48,816 nt of DNA, taken from positions 1-48,816 of the forward strand of contig JAEZMB010000264.1 in the NCBI GenBank assembly GCA_023435825.1, in the 5' to 3' direction. A program made the translations under genes and the position numbers. This document shows positions 1 to 7,525 of this stretch, one piece after another (within the stretch, counting starts at the first letter, position 1; every line of letters starts with the position of its first letter). The stretch is from Pseudomonadota bacterium (GTDB lineage Bacteria; Desulfobacterota; Desulfovibrionia; Desulfovibrionales; Desulfovibrionaceae). A model generated the notes under the pieces. It worked only from the letters and a program-made list of their open reading frames with translations. It had not been told where the DNA came from and did not search any database.

Positions 1-399
1 GCCACGGCCGCCCACCTTGCCCCGGCGCCGCGCCTGGCCGAGGGGCTGGCCCTGGCCGGGCTGCCCGGCGTTACCTCCTGCATGGACGTCTCCGACGGCC
101 TGGCCCGGGACCTGCCGCGCCTGCTGCCCGACGGCCACGGGGCCGACCTCTTTTTCCCGCCGGGGGGCCTGCACCCCGAAGTCACGGCCCACGCCGCCGG
201 CCACGGGCGGCCGCCCGAGAAGGTCGTCTTTTTCGGCGGCGAGGACTACGCCCTGCTGGCCACCGTCGCCCCGCCCGCCCTGGCCGCCCTGCGCGCCGCC
301 GTGCCCTCGGCCAAGCCCATCGGGGCTATCGCGGCCAAGCCCGGCTACACGCTCAATGGCGCGCCCATAAACGAACGCGGCTTCGACCACTTCGGCTAG
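1..399 (+). CDS. thiL: Thiamine-monophosphate kinase, C-terminal part
   Basis: The reading frame is open from the first base, so the start lies outside the window. The visible part carries the ThiL signatures MDVSDGL (from base 82) and FGGEDYALL (about base 232), which in this family line the ATP and thiamine-phosphate site. ThiL phosphorylates thiamine monophosphate to the diphosphate cofactor in the cytoplasm. The stop at 397-399 is followed 6 bases later by the EamA gene, so the two are probably co-transcribed. The N-terminal half cannot be judged. Confidence 0.85.
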   Translation, partial: ATAAHLAPAPRLAEGLALAGLPGVTSCMDVSDGLARDLPRLLPDGHGADLFFPPGGLHPEVTAHAAGHGRPPEKVVFFGGEDYALLATVAPPALAALRAAVPSAKPIGAIAAKPGYTLNGAPINERGFDHFG

Positions 400-405
400 C
401 GCGAC

Positions 406-1257
406 ATGGGACAACTCCTTTTTGGCGCGGTCATCATCAGCTTCTCGGCCGTGTTCGTGAAGCTGGCCGGCGTGCCGCCGGCCGTGTCGGCCTTTTACCG
501 CATGGGCTTTGGCGGCCTGACCCTGCTTGGGCTTTTAGCCGCCACCGGCAACCTTGCCGCCGCCCGCCGCGCCCTGGCTTGGCCGGCCTTGGCCTGCGCC
601 GTGTTTTTCAGCGCCGATCTGCTGTGCTGGCACGCCAGCATCAATTACATCGGCCCGGGGCTGGCCACCCTGGTCGGCAATTTCCAGGTGTTTCTCGTCA
701 CCATCGTGGCCGCCGTCACGGCCCGGCGCGTTCCCAAGGCGGGCTTCCTGGCCGGCATGGCCGTGGCCGTGGCCGGACTCTATCTTGTCGTCGGCCGAGG
801 CTTTGCCGGCCAGACCCCGGAATTCCGCCTGGGCGTGGGCTACGGCCTGGCCACGGCCCTTTTTTACGGGCTTTTCATCCTGACGCTCAAAAAGGCCGTC
901 ACCGACCAGGGCCGGGCCGGCCCCATGGCGGCCATGGCCGTGCTGTCCCTGGCCGGGGCCGCCATGCTCGCCCCGGTGGCCGTCCTTGGCGGCGACTCCC
1001 TGGCCCTGCCCACGGCCACAAGCATCTGGGCGCTTGTGGGCCTTGGCGTCATCGGCCAGGGCATCGGCTGGCTGTCCATCTCCCACGGCCTGGCCGGGGC
1101 GCGTCCGGCCCTGGCAGGGCTGGTGCTCCTGCTCCAGCCCACGCTGTCTTATGTCTGGGACGTGCTCTTTTTCGGCAAACCCACCGGTCCGGTCGAACTG
1201 GCCGGCGTGGCCCTGGCCCTGGCCGGCATCTATGTCGGCTCCACCCAAAGGAGCTGA
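406..1257 (+). CDS. EamA/DMT-superfamily inner-membrane permease
   Basis: A 283-residue, very hydrophobic protein with about ten predicted membrane segments in two repeats, as in EamA (drug/metabolite transporter) proteins. The substrate cannot be read from sequence; the family includes exporters of amino acids and other metabolites. The ATG lies 6 bases after thiL and has no clear Shine-Dalgarno of its own, so translation is probably coupled. The second repeat contains a typical helix-breaking Gly/Pro-rich region around 'LQPTLSYVWD'. The downstream gene starts 25 bases later, so thiL, this gene and trmO may form one transcript. Confidence 0.85.
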   Translation: MGQLLFGAVIISFSAVFVKLAGVPPAVSAFYRMGFGGLTLLGLLAATGNLAAARRALAWPALACAVFFSADLLCWHASINYIGPGLATLVGNFQVFLVTIVAAVTARRVPKAGFLAGMAVAVAGLYLVVGRGFAGQTPEFRLGVGYGLATALFYGLFILTLKKAVTDQGRAGPMAAMAVLSLAGAAMLAPVAVLGGDSLALPTATSIWALVGLGVIGQGIGWLSISHGLAGARPALAGLVLLLQPTLSYVWDVLFFGKPTGPVELAGVALALAGIYVGSTQRS

Positions 1258-1282
1258 GGCCGCAGGATAAAGGAGGCTTCTG

Positions 1283-1690
1283 ATGGACATGACCCTTCAC
1301 GCCATCGGCGTGGTGCGTTCCGTACTGACCGACAAGGCCACCGCCCCCAAGTTCGAGACCGAAAACGCCCCGCCGGCCACGGTCGTCCTGGATCCGGCCT
1401 ATGCCGCAGCGGCCAGGGATCTGGCCCCGGGCCAGGAAATCCTGCTTTTCACCTGGCTCCACCAGGCCGACCGCTCCTGCCAGGCCGTTCACCCTCGCGG
1501 CGACCTCTCCCGGCCCCTGACCGGCGTCTTTTCCACCCGCTCCCCGGCCCGCCCCAACCCCATCGGCCTGCATCAGGTGCGCCTGACCGCCGTCGAGGGC
1601 AACAAGCTTTCCATCGACGCCCTGGAGGCTCTGGACGGCACGCCCGTGGTCGACATCAAGCCCCTGGCCGACCGGGGCCAGGCGAGCTAG
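1283..1690 (+). CDS. trmO: TrmO-like tRNA (t6A37) methyltransferase
   Basis: A 135-residue protein of the TsaA/YaeB (TrmO) family. It begins with a beta strand and 'IGVVRS', continues with 'LFTWLHQADRS', then the signature 'GVFSTRSPARPNPIGLH', the SAM-binding pocket of this family. E. coli TrmO N6-methylates t6A37 in tRNA-Thr. This copy is shorter than E. coli TrmO (about 235 residues) and matches the single-domain form found in many bacteria and archaea. The start has an AAGGAGG six bases upstream. An AT-rich hairpin 64 bases downstream may end the transcript. Confidence 0.85.
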   Translation: MDMTLHAIGVVRSVLTDKATAPKFETENAPPATVVLDPAYAAAARDLAPGQEILLFTWLHQADRSCQAVHPRGDLSRPLTGVFSTRSPARPNPIGLHQVRLTAVEGNKLSIDALEALDGTPVVDIKPLADRGQAS

Positions 1691-1753
1691 TATCGCGCTC
1701 GCGAAAAGCCCAGAGGATATTTCACAGACAAAACCCTAAAACCATGAATTTTT

Positions 1754-1780
1754 CCTAAAAATACTGTCGTATTTTTCAGG
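1754..1780. terminator. AT-rich hairpin, probable terminator
   Basis: The arms CCTAAAAATAC and GTATTTTT(c)AGG flank the loop TGTC. The stem is strikingly AT-rich for this GC-rich genome and pairs the A run with the T run, so it could act in either direction. It lies between trmO and the 86-residue gene. A near relative with loop ACGC sits at 2180-2207. Confidence 0.6.
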
Positions 1781-1908
1781 GACACGAGCTCGACCGCAAC
1801 CCTGCGGCGATCTCTGGCTTTTCTTGCCCAGGGGCCTTGCATTCCCTGGCGCAAATGCCGTAGTTTCGCCCGCATAACTTTACGCCCGTTTTCACAAGGA
1901 GTCCGCTC

Positions 1909-2169
1909 ATGCCGAAGAAAGAACCCATTCGGAAAGTCAACGCCGTCGTCTGCGCCTATTTCGTCCACACGGGCCACCTGACCAAGGAAGAGGCCAAGGA
2001 AATGTCGGGCCTCAGCGACGACGCTTTCGAGGAAGCCTACGCCAAGGCCGGCAACGTCTTCGCCAAGATCGGCTCGGAGCCGGACAACGGCGTCAACAAG
2101 CTGTTCAATCACCTGGCCCACGAGGTCGACGAATACATGAAGCACATCAGCGGCTACGGCATCGCCTAA
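1909..2169 (+). CDS. Small acidic helical protein of unknown function
   Basis: An 86-residue soluble protein with no signal peptide or membrane segment. I do not recognise a family. It is rich in charged residues (KKEP, TKEEAKEM, DDAFEEAY) and looks all-helical; the middle (SGLSDDAFEEAYAKAG) resembles a small helical adaptor, but this is only an impression. The start is well supported by AAGGAG eight bases upstream. It stands alone: the nearest upstream gene ends 218 bases before it, and AT-rich hairpins lie on both sides, so it is probably its own transcription unit. Codon use looks like that of its neighbours, which favours a real gene. Confidence 0.75.
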   Translation: MPKKEPIRKVNAVVCAYFVHTGHLTKEEAKEMSGLSDDAFEEAYAKAGNVFAKIGSEPDNGVNKLFNHLAHEVDEYMKHISGYGIA

Positions 2170-2179
2170 AGCCGCTTCC

Positions 2180-2207
2180 CTCAAAAAATACACGCGTATT
2201 TTTTGAG
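2180..2207. terminator. Perfect 12-bp AT-rich hairpin, terminator
   Basis: CTCAAAAAATAC, loop ACGC, GTATTTTTTGAG. The stem is perfect and begins 10 bases after the stop of the 86-residue gene. It is presumably that gene's terminator, and can work in both directions because the A and T runs are inside the stem. Confidence 0.75.
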
Positions 2208-2456
2208 AAGCACTCGTGGCTTGCGTTTGTTGTTTGCGAAATGCCCGATGTGATCTTCGTGGACGGGACATAAGGGCCGCAGTCCCCAAGCGTCCACGCC
2301 CCGCTTCGCCCGTCGCTGGCGGCGGCCGTTGCTGCCGGATAACGGCGCAAGCGCGCCTGGGCCAAGCTATCCGGCCAGCGCCGTCCGGCATGTCCCGGCA
2401 AGCCCCGGCCCGGATGCAAGGCTTGCAAACGACGTAACCGGCCCGCTTCACCTTTT
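2208..2456. other. Intergenic stretch of unknown content
   Basis: About 250 GC-rich bases between the hairpin at 2180-2207 and the terminator at 2457-2493. Open frames exist on both strands, but their translations are Arg/Pro/Ala-rich and lack a Shine-Dalgarno, so I do not call a gene. The stretch has several possible stems. Because it ends at a strong terminator, it could encode a small RNA or a structured leader; I see no match to a riboswitch or RNA family that I know. Confidence 0.35.
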
Positions 2457-2493
2457 CCCCGGCCGCGACCCTGTCGCAGCCGGGGTTTTCTTT
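2457..2493 (+). terminator. Intrinsic terminator upstream of tauE
   Basis: A long stem (CCCCGGCCGCGAC pairing with GTCGCAGCCGGGG, one mismatch, loop CCT) is followed by TTTTCTTTT. It lies 83 bases before the TauE start and far from any upstream gene, which fits either the end of an unannotated short transcript or an attenuator in the tauE leader. Confidence 0.75.
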
Positions 2494-2503
2494 TGTCCAA
2501 CGC

Positions 2504-2542
2504 CCTGTAACGCTTTTCAATGACGGCATATTCCGTTACAGG
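2504..2542. repeat. Inverted repeat in the tauE leader
   Basis: CCTGTAACG and CGTTACAGG form perfect 9-base arms 21 bases apart. The right arm ends about 20 bases before the AAGGAG of the TauE gene. The spacing suits either an operator or an RNA stem that could influence translation. Confidence 0.55.
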
Positions 2543-2575
2543 CAGCCCTTATTCCTTTGTTTCAAGGAGTCCGCC

Positions 2576-3379
2576 ATGCCGTCACTGTCGTTTCTGCTGG
2601 CCTATCTCGTTTTCGGCGCCATTGCCGGCATCATCGCCGGCCTGCTTGGAGTAGGCGGCGGCATTGTCGTGGTCCCGGCCCTGTTCTGGTTCTTCACCGC
2701 CCAGGGCTTCTCCCAGGAACTCATCATGCAGATGGCCCTTGGCACATCGCTGGCCGCCATCATGTTCACCTCGGTATCGAGCCTTCGCGCCCACCATCGC
2801 CGGGGCGCGGTGGTGTGGCCCATCGTCAAGGCCATCACCCCGGGCATCCTGGTCGGCACGTTTTTGGGCTCCTGTGTGGCGGCCAAGCTGTCCACGGGCT
2901 TTCTCAAGGGCTTTTTCGTGGCCTTCCTCTACTACGTCTCCATCCAGATGCTGCTCAACATCAAGCCCAAGGCCCACCGCCAGATTCCGGGCAAGCTCGG
3001 CATGTTCGGGGCCGGACTGGCCATCGGCGCGGTGTCGAGCCTGGTCGGCATCGGCGGCGGCACCATGTCGGTGCCGTTCATGGTCTGGTGCAACGTGGCC
3101 ATGCACACGGCCGTGGGCACCTCGGCGGCCATCGGCTTCCCCATCGCCCTGGCCGGAACCATCGGCTACATCATCAACGGCTTCGGCGCGGCGAACCTGC
3201 CGCCGTTGTCCTTCGGCTACATCTACCTGCCGGCCCTTTTCGGCGTGGCCGCGGTGAGCGTGCTGACCGCTCCGTACGGGGCCAAGCTGGCCCACAAGCT
3301 GCCGGTGCCGACGCTCAAGCGCTTTTTCGCCGTGTTCCTGCTGGCCATGGCCACCCGGATGCTCTGGAGCATGTTTTAA
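2576..3379 (+). CDS. TauE/SafE-family permease
   Basis: A 267-residue membrane protein with about eight hydrophobic segments and the two internal repeats of the TauE/SafE (former DUF81) family: 'GLLGVGGGIVVVPAL' near the N-terminus and 'SLVGIGGGTMSVPFMV' in the middle. Family members export sulfite, sulfoacetate or related organosulfur anions, or take up other anions; the substrate here is unknown. The start follows AAGGAG at a good distance. It is followed 25 bases later by a nucleoside-permease gene, so the two may be co-transcribed. A terminator and an inverted repeat sit in its leader. It is a different subtype from the TauE at 25850-26791. Confidence 0.88.
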   Translation: MPSLSFLLAYLVFGAIAGIIAGLLGVGGGIVVVPALFWFFTAQGFSQELIMQMALGTSLAAIMFTSVSSLRAHHRRGAVVWPIVKAITPGILVGTFLGSCVAAKLSTGFLKGFFVAFLYYVSIQMLLNIKPKAHRQIPGKLGMFGAGLAIGAVSSLVGIGGGTMSVPFMVWCNVAMHTAVGTSAAIGFPIALAGTIGYIINGFGAANLPPLSFGYIYLPALFGVAAVSVLTAPYGAKLAHKLPVPTLKRFFAVFLLAMATRMLWSMF

Positions 3380-3404
3380 ACCGCCGTTTTTTCAGGAAAC
3401 CGCC

Positions 3405-4649
3405 ATGTTGCAACCCTTGCTCGGCCTTTGCGCCATCCTGCTCGTCGCCGGTCTTTTAAGCGAACGCCGGGGCCGCATCCCCTGGCGCATGTGCCTTGGC
3501 GGGCTGGCCCTGCAGTTCGTGCTGGCCGCGCTTATGCTCAAGGCCCCGTTTCTGCGCGGCGTCTTCATGGCGCTCAATGCCGTGGTGGCGGCCATGGACG
3601 AAGCCACGCGCGCCGGCACGGCCTTCGTCTTCGGCTTCGTCGGCGGCGGCCCGGCCCCTTATGCCGTCACCGATCCGGGCTCGGCCTTCATCCTGGGGTT
3701 CCAGGCCCTGCCGCTGGTCATCGTCATCGCCGCTCTGGCCTCGCTGCTCTACTATTGGCGGGTCCTGCCCTATGTGGTGCGGGGCTTTTCGCTGATTCTC
3801 GAACGGGCCATGGGCATCGGCGGCGTGCTTGGCGTCGGGGCCGGGGGCTGCATCTTCCTCGGCATGATCGAAGCGCCGCTTCTCATCCGCCCCTACATGG
3901 AGCGCATCACCCGCAGCGAACTCTTCGCCATGATGGCCACGGGCATGTCCTGCATCGCCGGCACCATGCTCATGCTCTACGCCACGGTCCTTAAAGGCAT
4001 CATCCCCGACGCGTTGGGCCATATCCTCACCGCCTCGGTCATCCACGCCCCGGCGGCCCTGCTCATCGCCGGGCTGATGTTGCCGGAAACCCAGGAGCCG
4101 ACCCTGGGCCGCGAGATTCCCCAGTCCCCGGCCTCGGGCAGCATGGACGCCGTGGTTTCGGGCACGGCCGACGGGCTCAAGCTCTTTTGGAGCATCATCG
4201 CCACGCTTTTGGTCTTCGTGGCCCTGGTGAAGCTGGCCAACATCCTGCTTGGCGCGCTGCCCGGTGTGGCCGGCGCGCCGCTCACCCTGGAGCGGATGCT
4301 GGGCGTGGTCATGGCCCCGGCGGCCTGGCTCATCGGCGTGCCCTGGGCCGAGGCGTCCACGGCCGGTTCGCTTTTGGGCACCAAGATCGTGCTCAACGAA
4401 TTCATTGCCTTTATCGACATGGCCAAGCTGCCGGCGGACGCCCTTTCCGAGCACGCCCGGCTCATCCTGACCTATGCCATGTGCAGCTTCGCCAATTGCG
4501 GTTCGGTGGGGATTTTGCTCGCCGGCATGACGGCCATCTGCCCGTCGCGAAAAGCCGAGATCACGGCCCTGGGCGGCCGGGCGCTTGTTGGCGGCGTGCT
4601 GGCCTCGCTGTCGACCGGCGCGGTGGTGGGGATTCTGGCGGGGTTTTAG
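3405..4649 (+). CDS. Concentrative nucleoside transporter-like permease
   Basis: A 414-residue membrane protein of the NupC/CNT family. Family features are the N-terminal region (LLSERRGRIPWR), 'AFVFGFVGGG' before the re-entrant core, and the C-terminal 'LGTKIVLNEFIAFIDM' and 'CSFANCGSVGILLAGM'. CNT proteins import nucleosides with Na+ or H+. The length matches the family (about 400). The start follows AGGAAA. The stop is only 13 bases from the convergent stop of the potassium-channel gene, and I see no terminator in that gap. Confidence 0.87.
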   Translation: MLQPLLGLCAILLVAGLLSERRGRIPWRMCLGGLALQFVLAALMLKAPFLRGVFMALNAVVAAMDEATRAGTAFVFGFVGGGPAPYAVTDPGSAFILGFQALPLVIVIAALASLLYYWRVLPYVVRGFSLILERAMGIGGVLGVGAGGCIFLGMIEAPLLIRPYMERITRSELFAMMATGMSCIAGTMLMLYATVLKGIIPDALGHILTASVIHAPAALLIAGLMLPETQEPTLGREIPQSPASGSMDAVVSGTADGLKLFWSIIATLLVFVALVKLANILLGALPGVAGAPLTLERMLGVVMAPAAWLIGVPWAEASTAGSLLGTKIVLNEFIAFIDMAKLPADALSEHARLILTYAMCSFANCGSVGILLAGMTAICPSRKAEITALGGRALVGGVLASLSTGAVVGILAGF

Positions 4650-4662
4650 GCCCGGCGTCGGA

Positions 4663-5391
4663 TCAACGGCCTTGGCCCTCTTCCTGGTGCGTCGAAACGG
4701 GCTCCGGCCCGCTCTGCTTTTCCGCCACATGCAGCCCCACCAGCCGGGCCATGAAAAAGACCAGATAGAACTGGCCGGAAATGCCTTCCAGGATGGCCAG
4801 CGTCCGGGCCACCGGGGAAATCGGAATCACGTCGCCGTAGCCGGTGGTGAGCAGGGTCACGTAGCTGAAAAACAGCAGCAGGCTGTCGCGGCGATGGACG
4901 GACAAATCCCGGCCGTGGACCGTGAAGTCGAAGGCCAGGGGATCAAACAGCGCGGCCAGGGAATACAGAATGAGCCACAGCGCGCCCATGAAGAGATAGA
5001 CGCACAGCCCGCCGAGCACCGTGTCCAGATCCACCCGGCGCTGCCGCGACAGATAGTTGACCATCTCCACGGCCGTGGACAAGATGACCATGGCCCCAAG
5101 CAGACTGACCGCGACGTCCAGATACCAATCCGGGAAGCTGTATTTCAAGATGACCGCTGCCGAACAAATCACCGCCAACAGGCTGTTGACCCGCCGCAGC
5201 GGCGTATGTCTGACGGCCCCCAGGGCGGCCAGCAAAATGGCCAGGAACAGCAAATCCTGCAGGATCAGCGAAGCCGAACCGGCGACAAACGGCGAAGCCA
5301 CGATCTGAAAGACCAGGGCCGCCAGCAACCAATGAAAGCGTTTGCCGGATCGCAGCAGCAAGGCCCCGATACGGGGGGTGACGGTGGACAT
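4663..5391 (-). CDS. Voltage-gated-type potassium channel subunit
   Basis: A 242-residue membrane protein: about four N-terminal hydrophobic segments, then an outer helix, a pore loop with the potassium filter TTGYGDV, and an inner helix (QFYLVFFMARLVGL). It has no RCK/TrkA-N domain at the C-terminus. I place the start at 5391 because GGAG lies six bases upstream and the protein then begins just before the first membrane segment. The same frame extends upstream to an ATG at 5547, but those 52 residues look non-native. It probably mediates passive K+ flux across the inner membrane. Confidence 0.85.
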   Translation of the reverse strand: MSTVTPRIGALLLRSGKRFHWLLAALVFQIVASPFVAGSASLILQDLLFLAILLAALGAVRHTPLRRVNSLLAVICSAAVILKYSFPDWYLDVAVSLLGAMVILSTAVEMVNYLSRQRRVDLDTVLGGLCVYLFMGALWLILYSLAALFDPLAFDFTVHGRDLSVHRRDSLLLFFSYVTLLTTGYGDVIPISPVARTLAILEGISGQFYLVFFMARLVGLHVAEKQSGPEPVSTHQEEGQGR

Positions 5392-5634
5392 GGAGCGCTC
5401 CCGCGCCGACTGCCCATGCGCGTTGGGCAGCCAGGCCTGATTTTGTCCTGCATTCACGAAAACAACGAAAACCGCAACCAAAGGCCGGCCGTGGTCGCGG
5501 ACGCTGCCGGAGTCTTGCTCAGGCGGCAAGGCAAGCATCGCGTCCACGAAAAGCGCCTCTAGCTTATCGTGGAAGACGGACGAGCGCTTGAAGTGTTTTA
5601 AACAATACTCTCGTCTGTTTCATGGGGCGCGACG

Positions 5635-6630
5635 CTAGACCAGGGCCGCGCCGCTGAGCAGCATGACAAAGCGCTTATAGAGTTCGAGGTCGAAAGAGCC
5701 GGCCATCTCGTGGCGCATGATGCGCAGGGCCTCGAAGGGCGTGACCGCGTCGGCGTAGCAGCGCCGGGAGGTCAGGGCGTCGTAGACGTCGGCCAGGGAC
5801 ACGGCCCGGGCATGCACCGGAATGTCCTCGCCGGAAAGCCCGGCCGGATAGCCCCGGCCGTCGAGCTTTTCGTGGTGCATGAGAATGCACTCCTGGGCTA
5901 GGCGCGACAGCCCAAGGCTGCGGCAAAGCCGCGCCCCGAGGACAGGATGCTCGCGCACGATGTCGAACTCCTCCCGGGAAAGCCGGCCCGGCTTGGTCAA
6001 AATGGCCGCGTCCACGCCCTCCTTGCCGGCGTCATGGAGCAGCGCCCCCACCCCGGCCTGGACAATGGTCCCCTGGGGCAGGCCCAGGGAACGCAGCAGA
6101 TAGACCGTGTACACAAAGACATGCACGCCGTGGCTGTAGACGTCGTAATCATGGGCCATCAGCGCCCCCATGCGGGCCAGGCCCGCCTCGGAGCACAAAA
6201 AGGCCACGCTGTCCCGGGCATAGCCGACAAACAGCCGGCCATGGACGTCGGAAACGGCCTGGGGCAGACGCTCGCGAATGAGGTCGCGCACGATGTCGCA
6301 GCAGTTGTGATAGAAAACGGCGGCCTTCTCGGCGATGGGCAGATGGGGACCCAAAAGCGCCCCGGGCAGATGGCGGCGCATGTAGTCCCGGTAGCGCCCG
6401 CGCTCGTCGCGGTGGATGTAGACCGTGCGCACGCCGTAATCGGTGAGCATCTCGCGGCGCAGCCCGCTGACCGTCTCGCCGACCCTGGCAAACAGGGTAT
6501 GATTGTCGCCATGCCGCAAAAAGACCTGGAAATCCCCAGGCGCATGGGGGAAAAGGTGGCCCACGGGAATGGGCTGGTACTCGCAGTCCGGATCACCGGG
6601 AGACGGCAGCGGCATGGACGGCGACATCAT
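5635..6630 (-). CDS. HD-GYP domain cyclic-di-GMP phosphodiesterase
   Basis: A 331-residue cytoplasmic protein. Residues 1-100 form an N-terminal region of no family I recognise; residues about 155-325 are an HD-GYP domain with LLHDAGKEG (HD at 199-200), HH at 252-253, DGRGYP (GYP at 260-262) and the downstream 'SLADVYDALTSRR'. These residues bind the metals and cyclic di-GMP, so the protein is predicted to be catalytically active. No receiver or membrane segment is visible. The start has no clear Shine-Dalgarno. It is transcribed alone, away from the SRAP gene. Confidence 0.9.
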   Translation of the reverse strand: MMSPSMPLPSPGDPDCEYQPIPVGHLFPHAPGDFQVFLRHGDNHTLFARVGETVSGLRREMLTDYGVRTVYIHRDERGRYRDYMRRHLPGALLGPHLPIAEKAAVFYHNCCDIVRDLIRERLPQAVSDVHGRLFVGYARDSVAFLCSEAGLARMGALMAHDYDVYSHGVHVFVYTVYLLRSLGLPQGTIVQAGVGALLHDAGKEGVDAAILTKPGRLSREEFDIVREHPVLGARLCRSLGLSRLAQECILMHHEKLDGRGYPAGLSGEDIPVHARAVSLADVYDALTSRRCYADAVTPFEALRIMRHEMAGSFDLELYKRFVMLLSGAALV

Positions 6631-6812
6631 GGGTTTGACTTTGTTACAAATGCAGCGCCAAACACCGAGCCTTGATCAGGCCTAGCCCAGACCGAGACAA
6701 GCATTTCTTTGGAATAACACGCTATTTGGAACATCAGCCGTATTTCCTGGCGTTGGGGTCCACTTTACTCCCCAGGCCTAGCAAAACCCGGACCTAAAAC
6801 GGAGGGAATGCC

Positions 6813-7457
6813 ATGTGCGGACGATTCGCCCTGGCCGTGCCGCGCCGGCTCGTGGCCGAAGCCATGGGCGTGCCGGATCTGCCCGATGTCCCGCCCCGAC
6901 CGGAGATCTATCCCTCCCAGCTCATTGAAGCCGTGTTCACGGCCCGGGAATCGGGGCGGCGCATGGCCGGGCTTTTTCGGTGGGGATTCGTGCCGGTTTT
7001 TCTGGCCGATTCGGCCAAGTCCCGGCCCATGATCAACGCCCGCAGCGAGACGGCCCTGACCTTGCCGTCGTTTCGCGCCGCCGCCCGCTACCGCCGGTGC
7101 CTGGTCCCGGCCAGTGGCTATTTCGAATGGCGCGGCGACGCCGGAGGACGCAAGACCCGATTTTTCCTGAGCATCCCGGGCCGGCCGGTGCTGGCCCTGG
7201 GCGCGATCTACGAGCGGGCCGTCACCGCCGCCGGCGAGGTCAAGGACACCGTCGCCATCCTCACCCGGCCGGCCGTCGGCGCCGCCGCTTCGGTCCACGA
7301 CCGCATGCCGCTTATTGTCCCTCCCCCGGCCATGGCCGACTGGCTCGACCCGGCTCGCTCGGCCCCGGCCGACGTCGCCCCCCTGCTTGCCCTGGAGCCG
7401 CCGCCGGGCCTTGTGGCCAGCGCCGGTCCGGGCCAGCCCACTCAGCTCGTCCTGTAA
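6813..7457 (+). CDS. SOS response-associated peptidase family protein (SRAP/YedK/HMCES-like)
   Basis: A 214-residue protein starting MCGRFAL. In the SRAP family the initiator Met is removed and Cys2 forms a thiazolidine crosslink with abasic sites in single-stranded DNA. Other family motifs are 'RWGFVP', 'NARSETA', 'RCLVPASGYFEW' (catalytic Glu) and 'VHDRMPLIV' (conserved His). All the key residues are present. The start follows GGAGGG. No LexA-type box is obvious to me in the 182-bp gap upstream. Confidence 0.93.
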   Translation: MCGRFALAVPRRLVAEAMGVPDLPDVPPRPEIYPSQLIEAVFTARESGRRMAGLFRWGFVPVFLADSAKSRPMINARSETALTLPSFRAAARYRRCLVPASGYFEWRGDAGGRKTRFFLSIPGRPVLALGAIYERAVTAAGEVKDTVAILTRPAVGAAASVHDRMPLIVPPPAMADWLDPARSAPADVAPLLALEPPPGLVASAGPGQPTQLVL

Positions 7458-7525
7458 AAGGGCGCGACCCGTTGGTCCCTCCGGACAAGAGGGGACAAAC
7501 GGGCCTTAGCCAAGGGGATCGGTGG

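Noticed and set aside
5392..5547. 52-residue N-terminal extension of the potassium channel
   Set aside because: It has no ribosome-binding site and does not look like a targeting signal; the inner ATG at 5391 has GGAG at the right distance.
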